From: an uncultured Alistipes sp.
Lineage (GTDB): Bacteria > Bacteroidota > Bacteroidia > Bacteroidales > Rikenellaceae
NCBI GenBank assembly: GCA_948442615.1
Contig: CAOJSG010000017.1
Coordinates: 1-35,492 of the forward strand
Reading direction: 5' to 3'
DNA length: 35,492 bases
The notes beneath the pieces were generated by a model. That model ran no database searches. It was not told where the DNA came from and was given only the letters and a program-made list of their open reading frames with translations. Both the position numbers and the translations under genes were made by a program. How positions within the stretch are numbered: position 1 is the first letter of the stretch; each line of letters begins with the position of its first letter. This document shows positions 31,525 through 35,492 of the stretch, one piece after another.

Positions 31525-32919
31525 ATGTTTTCCGCAAAAACCTATGCCGAGCGCCGCCGGACGCTGCGCGCCAAGATCGGCTCGGGGCTGATTCTGCTGC
31601 CGGGCAACCCGCTGTCGCCCAACAACTATCCGAACAACGCATACTATTTCCGCCAGGACTCGACGTTCCGCTACTACTTCGGACTGAACGTCCCTTCCGT
31701 CGCGGGGCTGATCGACGCCGACTCGGGCGAAGAGGCGCTCTTCGGCGACGACTTCACGGTCGAGGACATCATCTGGACCGGTCCGCAGCCCACGCTGCAC
31801 GACCTGGGAGCGCAGGCGGGCGTCGCCGAAACCTTCCCGGCGGCCGCGCTCGAGAGCCGGCTGCGCAAGGCCGTCGCCCTCGGGCGGCGCATCCATTACC
31901 TGCCCCCGTACCGCGGCGAAACCAAGCTGCAGCTTTCGGCGCTGCTGGGCATCGCCCCCGCCCTGCTGCACGACTACAAGTCGGTGGAGCTCATGTTCGC
32001 CGTGGCCGAGATGCGCGAGCGCAAGAGCGCCGAGGAGCTCGAAGAGATGGAGCGCGCCTTCCGCATTGGCTACGCCATGCACACCGCCGCCATGCGGATG
32101 TGCCGTCCGGGCGTGGTGGAGCGCGAGATCGCGGGCGCCATCGAGGGAATCGCCAAGTCCTGCGGACAGGGCGTCTCGTTCCCCTCGATCGTCTCGCAGC
32201 ACGGCGAAACGCTGCACAACCTCAATGCCGACGGCGTGCTGGAGGAGGGGAGGCTGCTGCTGTGCGACGCCGGCGGCGAAAGCGTCGAGGGCTACTGCTC
32301 GGACCACACGCGCACCTATCCCATCGGCGGCCGATTCTCCGCGAAGCAGCGCGAGATCTACGACATCGTGCTCGCGGCGCACGACCGCGTGGCCCGCATC
32401 GCGGGTCCGCACATGATGTACGCCGAGGTGCATAATGCGGCTTACCTGACACTGGCCGAAGGACTGGTGGGCGCGGGGCTGCTGAAGGGATCGGCCGAGG
32501 ATGCGGTCGCGTCGGGCGCCATGACGCTCTTCATGCCCCACGGACTCGGACACGGCCTGGGCATGGACGTGCACGACTGCGAAGCGATGGGCGAAAGGTC
32601 GTTCGACTTCTCGTCGATCGCCGAACGGGCCGCCGCTTCGGGAACCTGCATCTACCGCGCCGCCTGGCGCCTCGAGCCCGGCACGGTGATGACCGACGAA
32701 CCGGGCATCTACTTCATCCCGGCCCTGATCGACCAGTGCCGCGCCCAGGGGAAATACGCGGGCATCGTCGACTACGACAAGCTCGACGGCTACCGGGATT
32801 TCGGCGGCATCCGCATCGAGGACGACCTGATCATCACCGAAACCGGCAACCGCATGATCGGCGACCGGCGAATCCCCGTGACGGCGGACGAGCTGGAGGC
32901 CACGGTCGGCAAATCCTGA
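31525..32919 (+). CDS. Aminopeptidase P family (M24B) metallopeptidase
   Basis: A 464-residue cytoplasmic Xaa-Pro aminopeptidase-like enzyme that removes N-terminal residues before proline. The N-terminal creatinase-like domain (1-165) precedes the pita-bread catalytic domain, with the five metal ligands intact: Asp248 (LLLCDAGGE), Asp260 (CSDHTRTYP), His343 (MPHGLGHGLG), Glu392 (MTDEPGIYF) and Glu432 (GIRIEDDL). No signal peptide is seen. ATG at 31525 is the first after the promoter and begins MFSAKTYAERR, as in Bacteroidetes homologs. It is followed after 10 bp by a small nucleosidase-like gene in the same transcription unit. Confidence 0.94.
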   Translation: MFSAKTYAERRRTLRAKIGSGLILLPGNPLSPNNYPNNAYYFRQDSTFRYYFGLNVPSVAGLIDADSGEEALFGDDFTVEDIIWTGPQPTLHDLGAQAGVAETFPAAALESRLRKAVALGRRIHYLPPYRGETKLQLSALLGIAPALLHDYKSVELMFAVAEMRERKSAEELEEMERAFRIGYAMHTAAMRMCRPGVVEREIAGAIEGIAKSCGQGVSFPSIVSQHGETLHNLNADGVLEEGRLLLCDAGGESVEGYCSDHTRTYPIGGRFSAKQREIYDIVLAAHDRVARIAGPHMMYAEVHNAAYLTLAEGLVGAGLLKGSAEDAVASGAMTLFMPHGLGHGLGMDVHDCEAMGERSFDFSSIAERAAASGTCIYRAAWRLEPGTVMTDEPGIYFIPALIDQCRAQGKYAGIVDYDKLDGYRDFGGIRIEDDLIITETGNRMIGDRRIPVTADELEATVGKS

Positions 32920-32929
32920 GCAGGCCGGC

Positions 32930-33541
32930 ATGAGAGTCATCGTCCTGTTCCCCGACGTCGAGGCGGCCACGCCGTTTCTGCTCGCCGAGTCCCGGCAGGC
33001 CGTCTTCGTCGCGGGATCCGACCCCGCGGAGATGGCCGCGGGCACGGTACGGGCCATCCGGGCCAAAAAGCCGCACCTGATCGTCCTGGCCGGCACGGCC
33101 GCGGCGTGCGACGACCGGATCCCGCCCGGCAGCGTGGTGGAGATCGTCGCGTCGCGCATGGAGGGCTGTACGCGGGAGTATGCCGCGACGGGGCCCGAGA
33201 CCGGACTGCCCGAAGCGGTCTCCGCGACCTGCGGCGGACCGGAATCCGCCGGCTGCGCCGCAGCGAACGCCTCTGCGGCCGCCGCACAGCCGGCCGCAGA
33301 GGACAGTGCCGCGAGCGGTTCCCCGACGGACGGAACGTCCGACGAACCGCTCGTCGCCGAACGGGAGGGCGCGCCGTTCTTCGCCGTGTGCGAGGCGATG
33401 GAGACGCCCTGCCTGCAGATCCGGGCCGTCACGCACCGCTGCGGCGACCGTCCCGATCCCGAACGGGTCCGCACGATGCTGCAAACCCTCGCCGAAACCC
33501 TCGCCGACACGCTCGACCGGATCGCCGAAGCGGAAGCATAG
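32930..33541 (+). CDS. Degenerate nucleosidase/futalosine hydrolase-like protein
   Basis: A 203-residue protein with recognisable ends of the nucleoside phosphorylase/nucleosidase fold, but an altered middle. The N-terminal half (GTVRAIRAKKPHLIVLAGTAAACD, about 38-61, then IPPGSVVEIV) looks like the beta-alpha core of futalosine hydrolase or MTA nucleosidase, and the C-terminal block (APFFAVCEAMETPCLQIRAV, about 150-169) matches the usual MEGAAFFYVC...QIR segment. The residues between (about 95-145) are Ala/Ser/Gly-rich and low-complexity. The normal SNxx/SD catalytic segment is replaced by THRCGD. It may be a scaffold protein or a decaying gene. It overlaps no neighbour and follows the aminopeptidase gene by 10 bp. 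Confidence 0.55.
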   Translation: MRVIVLFPDVEAATPFLLAESRQAVFVAGSDPAEMAAGTVRAIRAKKPHLIVLAGTAAACDDRIPPGSVVEIVASRMEGCTREYAATGPETGLPEAVSATCGGPESAGCAAANASAAAAQPAAEDSAASGSPTDGTSDEPLVAEREGAPFFAVCEAMETPCLQIRAVTHRCGDRPDPERVRTMLQTLAETLADTLDRIAEAEA

Positions 33542-33671
33542 GCGCCGGAGGCTCCCCCGGATCCGGCCGGCCGGGCCGCGGGAGAAAGCGCTCCGCCTCC
33601 CGCCCGCATATCGCCCGCACGGCCTTGCAGCCGGCATGCGGCGCACGCACGCAGCGTGCGGAAATTTTACG

Positions 33672-33706
33672 AAAAATCGTCCTCGACGGGCGATTTTTTT
33701 TATTTG
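33672..33706 (+). terminator. Intrinsic terminator after the nucleosidase-like gene
   Basis: AAAAATCGTCC (33672-33682) pairs with GGGCGATTTTT (33688-33698), one wobble, loop TCGAC, followed by more T (TTTATTT). It lies 130 bp after the stop; the 130 bp between show nothing identifiable. Confidence 0.85.
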
Positions 33707-33711
33707 CACGG

Positions 33712-33740
33712 TTGTTTGTCCCGAAAAATTTGTATATTTA
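33712..33740 (+). promoter_or_regulatory. Probable promoter of the EF-G2-like gene
   Basis: TTG (33712-33714), 18-nt spacer, TATATTTA (33733-33740), a near-consensus -7 box. The ATG at 33909 implies a leader of about 160 nt, in which I see no named riboswitch. Another start site closer to the gene is possible. Confidence 0.5.
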
Positions 33741-33908
33741 TAGTCGGCAATCGCGATTTTATCATTCGCCGGACAGCCGTTCCTTAATCCGCATACGCCG
33801 ACGGGGCGCATTATTGAAGAATTCGCGCGTGTCGGAGCGCCGGAGCGGACCCGGGAAGGAGGAAATCCGTCGCCGACGATCGCAATAACCTTAAAACACA
33901 TACCGGAT

Positions 33909-35492
33909 ATGAAAAACTATTCAGCCAAAGAGATCAAGAACATCGTACTGATCGGCGCCCCGGGCTCGGGCAAGACCACCCTCGCCGAGGCGATGGCCTA
34001 CGAGGGCAAGGTCATCGACCGCCGGGGCAGCATCGAGACGAACAACACCCTGTCGGACAACACCGACATCGAACACGAATACAAACGCTCGATCTACTCG
34101 ACGATCCTCTTCACCGAGTTCATGGACCGCAAGCTGAACATCATCGACTGCCCCGGATCGGACGATTTCTGCGGCAACCTCTTCTCGGCCTTCAAGGTGG
34201 GCGACGTGGGCGTCTTCCTCTTCAACGCCCAGAACGGCTGGGAGGTGGGCAGCGAGATCCAGGCCCGCTACGCCCGGCTGCTGAACAAGCCGGTCATCGG
34301 CGTCATCAACCAGCTCGACGCGGAAAAGGCCAATTTCGAGGCGACGTTCGAGTCGATCAAGGCCGCTTCGCGCGTGAAGCCGGTCATCGTGCAGTATCCC
34401 GTCAACCAGGGGCCGGAGTTCAACGCCTTCGTCGACGTGCTGCTGATGAAGATGTACCGCTTCAAGGACCACGACGGCCACCGCGAGGAGCTGGAGATCC
34501 CGGCCGAAGAGATGGAGCGCGCCCTCGAGCTGAACAAGGAGCTGGTGGAGATGGCCGCCGAGCACGACGAGGCGCTCATGGAGCTCTATTTCGACAAGGG
34601 GACGCTCACGCAGGACGACATCCGCGCCGGACTGAAGATCGGCGTGTCGAAACGCGAAGTGATGCCCGTCTTCTGCACCAGCGGCAAGCGCGACATCGGC
34701 ACCAAGCGTCTGATGGAGTTCATCATCAACGTGGCCCCGGGCCCGCTGAAGGCCCCCGCATTCCTCTCGACCGAGGGCGAGGAGATCGCGGCCGACGCCG
34801 ATCAGCCGACCGTGGCGTTCGTGTTCAAGAGCCAGATCGAACAGCACATCGGCGAGATCACCTACTTCCGCGTGATCCGCGGCAGGATCGCCGAGGGCAC
34901 CGAGCTGGTCAACGCCCGTACGGGCAACAAGGAGAAGCTCTCGCAGCTCTTCGCCGTGGCGGGCCGGAACCGCATCAAGGTGACGGAGCTCTCGGCCGGC
35001 GACATCGGCTGCACGGTGAAGCTCAAGGGCACGCGCACCAACGACACGCTGGCCGCCGCCGCGGCTCCCGTGGCGATCGAGCCGATCGTCTTCCCCGAGC
35101 CGCGCTACCGCGCCGCGATCAAGTGCCAGGTGCAGGGCGACGAAGAGAAGCTCGGCAAGGTGCTCAACGACGCCAAGTACGAAGACCCGACGATTCTGGT
35201 CGAATACTCCAAGGAGCTGAAGCAGACCATCATCCAGGGGCAGGGCGAGCACCATCTGAACATCCTCCGCTCGCGCATCGCAGCCGAAAACAAGATCGCT
35301 TACGACTACATCGCGCCCAAGATCCCCTACCGCGAGACCATCACCAAGGTCGCGCAGGCCGACTACCGCCACAAGAAGCAGTCGGGCGGCGCGGGTCAGT
35401 TCGGCGAGGTGCACATGATTATCGAACCCTACTACGACGGGATGCCCGAACCGAAGAACTACAAGGTGCCGGGCAAGGGCGACATGGTGGTG
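33909..35492 (+). CDS. EF-G2-like elongation factor (translational GTPase paralog), 5' part
   Basis: A paralog of elongation factor G; 528 residues are visible and the C-terminal domains are cut by the window edge. The G domain is altered: P-loop GAPGSGKTT (16-24, instead of GHIDAGKTT), the DTPGHVDF motif reads DCPGSDDF so the catalytic His is Ser84, and the NKxD motif reads NQLD (134-137). Domain II (about 300-385, IGEITYFRVIRGRIAEG), domain III (IIQGQGEHHLNIL) and the start of domain IV (HKKQSGGAGQFGEVH) are normal. This pattern matches Bacteroides EF-G2, reported to promote translocation without detectable GTP hydrolysis and to be made under carbon limitation. It has its own promoter and a long leader. 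The ATG at 33909 starts MKNYSAKEIKNIVLIG. Confidence 0.92.
   Translation, partial: MKNYSAKEIKNIVLIGAPGSGKTTLAEAMAYEGKVIDRRGSIETNNTLSDNTDIEHEYKRSIYSTILFTEFMDRKLNIIDCPGSDDFCGNLFSAFKVGDVGVFLFNAQNGWEVGSEIQARYARLLNKPVIGVINQLDAEKANFEATFESIKAASRVKPVIVQYPVNQGPEFNAFVDVLLMKMYRFKDHDGHREELEIPAEEMERALELNKELVEMAAEHDEALMELYFDKGTLTQDDIRAGLKIGVSKREVMPVFCTSGKRDIGTKRLMEFIINVAPGPLKAPAFLSTEGEEIAADADQPTVAFVFKSQIEQHIGEITYFRVIRGRIAEGTELVNARTGNKEKLSQLFAVAGRNRIKVTELSAGDIGCTVKLKGTRTNDTLAAAAAPVAIEPIVFPEPRYRAAIKCQVQGDEEKLGKVLNDAKYEDPTILVEYSKELKQTIIQGQGEHHLNILRSRIAAENKIAYDYIAPKIPYRETITKVAQADYRHKKQSGGAGQFGEVHMIIEPYYDGMPEPKNYKVPGKGDMVV

Noticed and set aside
33921..35414. Minus-strand frame opposite the EF-G2-like gene
   Set aside because: His/Asp/Leu-rich shadow of a strongly biased coding sequence.
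1..35492. tRNA or rRNA genes
   Set aside because: No cloverleaf with a TTCGANTC-like T-arm outside coding sequence and no rRNA-like stretch was seen.

Overview
This window looks like chromosomal core sequence from a high-GC member of Bacteroidales, most like Alistipes or another Rikenellaceae genus (inference, not proven). The evidence is repeated Bacteroidetes-type -7 boxes (TAnnTTTG, for example TACCTTTG, TATCTTTG, TAACTTTG) close upstream of many genes, weak or absent Shine-Dalgarno sequences, and typical Bacteroidetes proteins: an OmpA-TPR lipoprotein, DUF3078- and DUF3108-like proteins, an EF-G2 paralog and a WbqC-like protein. I see no rRNA, tRNA, CRISPR array, transposase, integrase or phage gene.

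Layout. 1-4.4 kb (+): the 3' part of pnp (cut by the window edge), a highly expressed-looking OmpA/TPR lipoprotein, and deoC, ending in a long perfect inverted repeat. 4.4-10.6 kb (-): a small membrane protein, an S41 C-terminal processing peptidase, a DUF3078-like outer-membrane protein, and a large secreted WG-repeat-like protein. 10.75-11.65 kb (+): nfo (endonuclease IV). 11.7-15.1 kb (-): a tight cvpA-rsgA-trmH/spoU-aminotransferase operon, with overlapping genes and a terminator. 15.5-18.5 kb: a 70-residue XRE regulator (-), a GH2 protein (+) that lacks both expected catalytic glutamates, and a wbqC-like gene (-) whose 3' end overlaps the GH2 gene by 77 bp. 18.6-20.0 kb (-): an anchored coiled-coil protein preceded by about 3.7 degenerate 73-bp tandem repeats, each carrying a -7 box. 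20.0-22.4 kb (-): a DHA2-type MFS transporter and an S66 LD-carboxypeptidase, translationally coupled. 22.46-22.85 kb: a gene-free stretch with its own promoter, direct repeats and an intrinsic terminator, possibly a small RNA or leader. 22.85-25.2 kb (-): a U32 protein and a polyprenyl diphosphate synthase. 25.2-26.4 kb (+): a ROK sugar kinase. 26.6-28.1 kb (-): ispG. 28.3-33.5 kb (+): recG, a DUF3108-like protein, an aminopeptidase P family enzyme and a degenerate nucleosidase-like gene. 33.9 kb to the end (+): an EF-G2-like translation factor, cut by the window edge.

Most genes are housekeeping: RNA turnover and modification (pnp, SpoU, U32), ribosome assembly and translation (rsgA, EF-G2), DNA repair (nfo, recG), isoprenoid synthesis (ispG, prenyl synthase), nucleoside and sugar catabolism (deoC, ROK), peptidoglycan and envelope (S66, S41, lipoprotein, DUF3078). 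I did not find a convincing new multigene defence or mobile system. The most unusual items are the tandem promoter array at 19.63-19.9 kb, the GH2 protein without catalytic residues, the candidate small transcription unit at 22.46-22.65 kb, and the promoter lying almost on top of the GTG start of recG.
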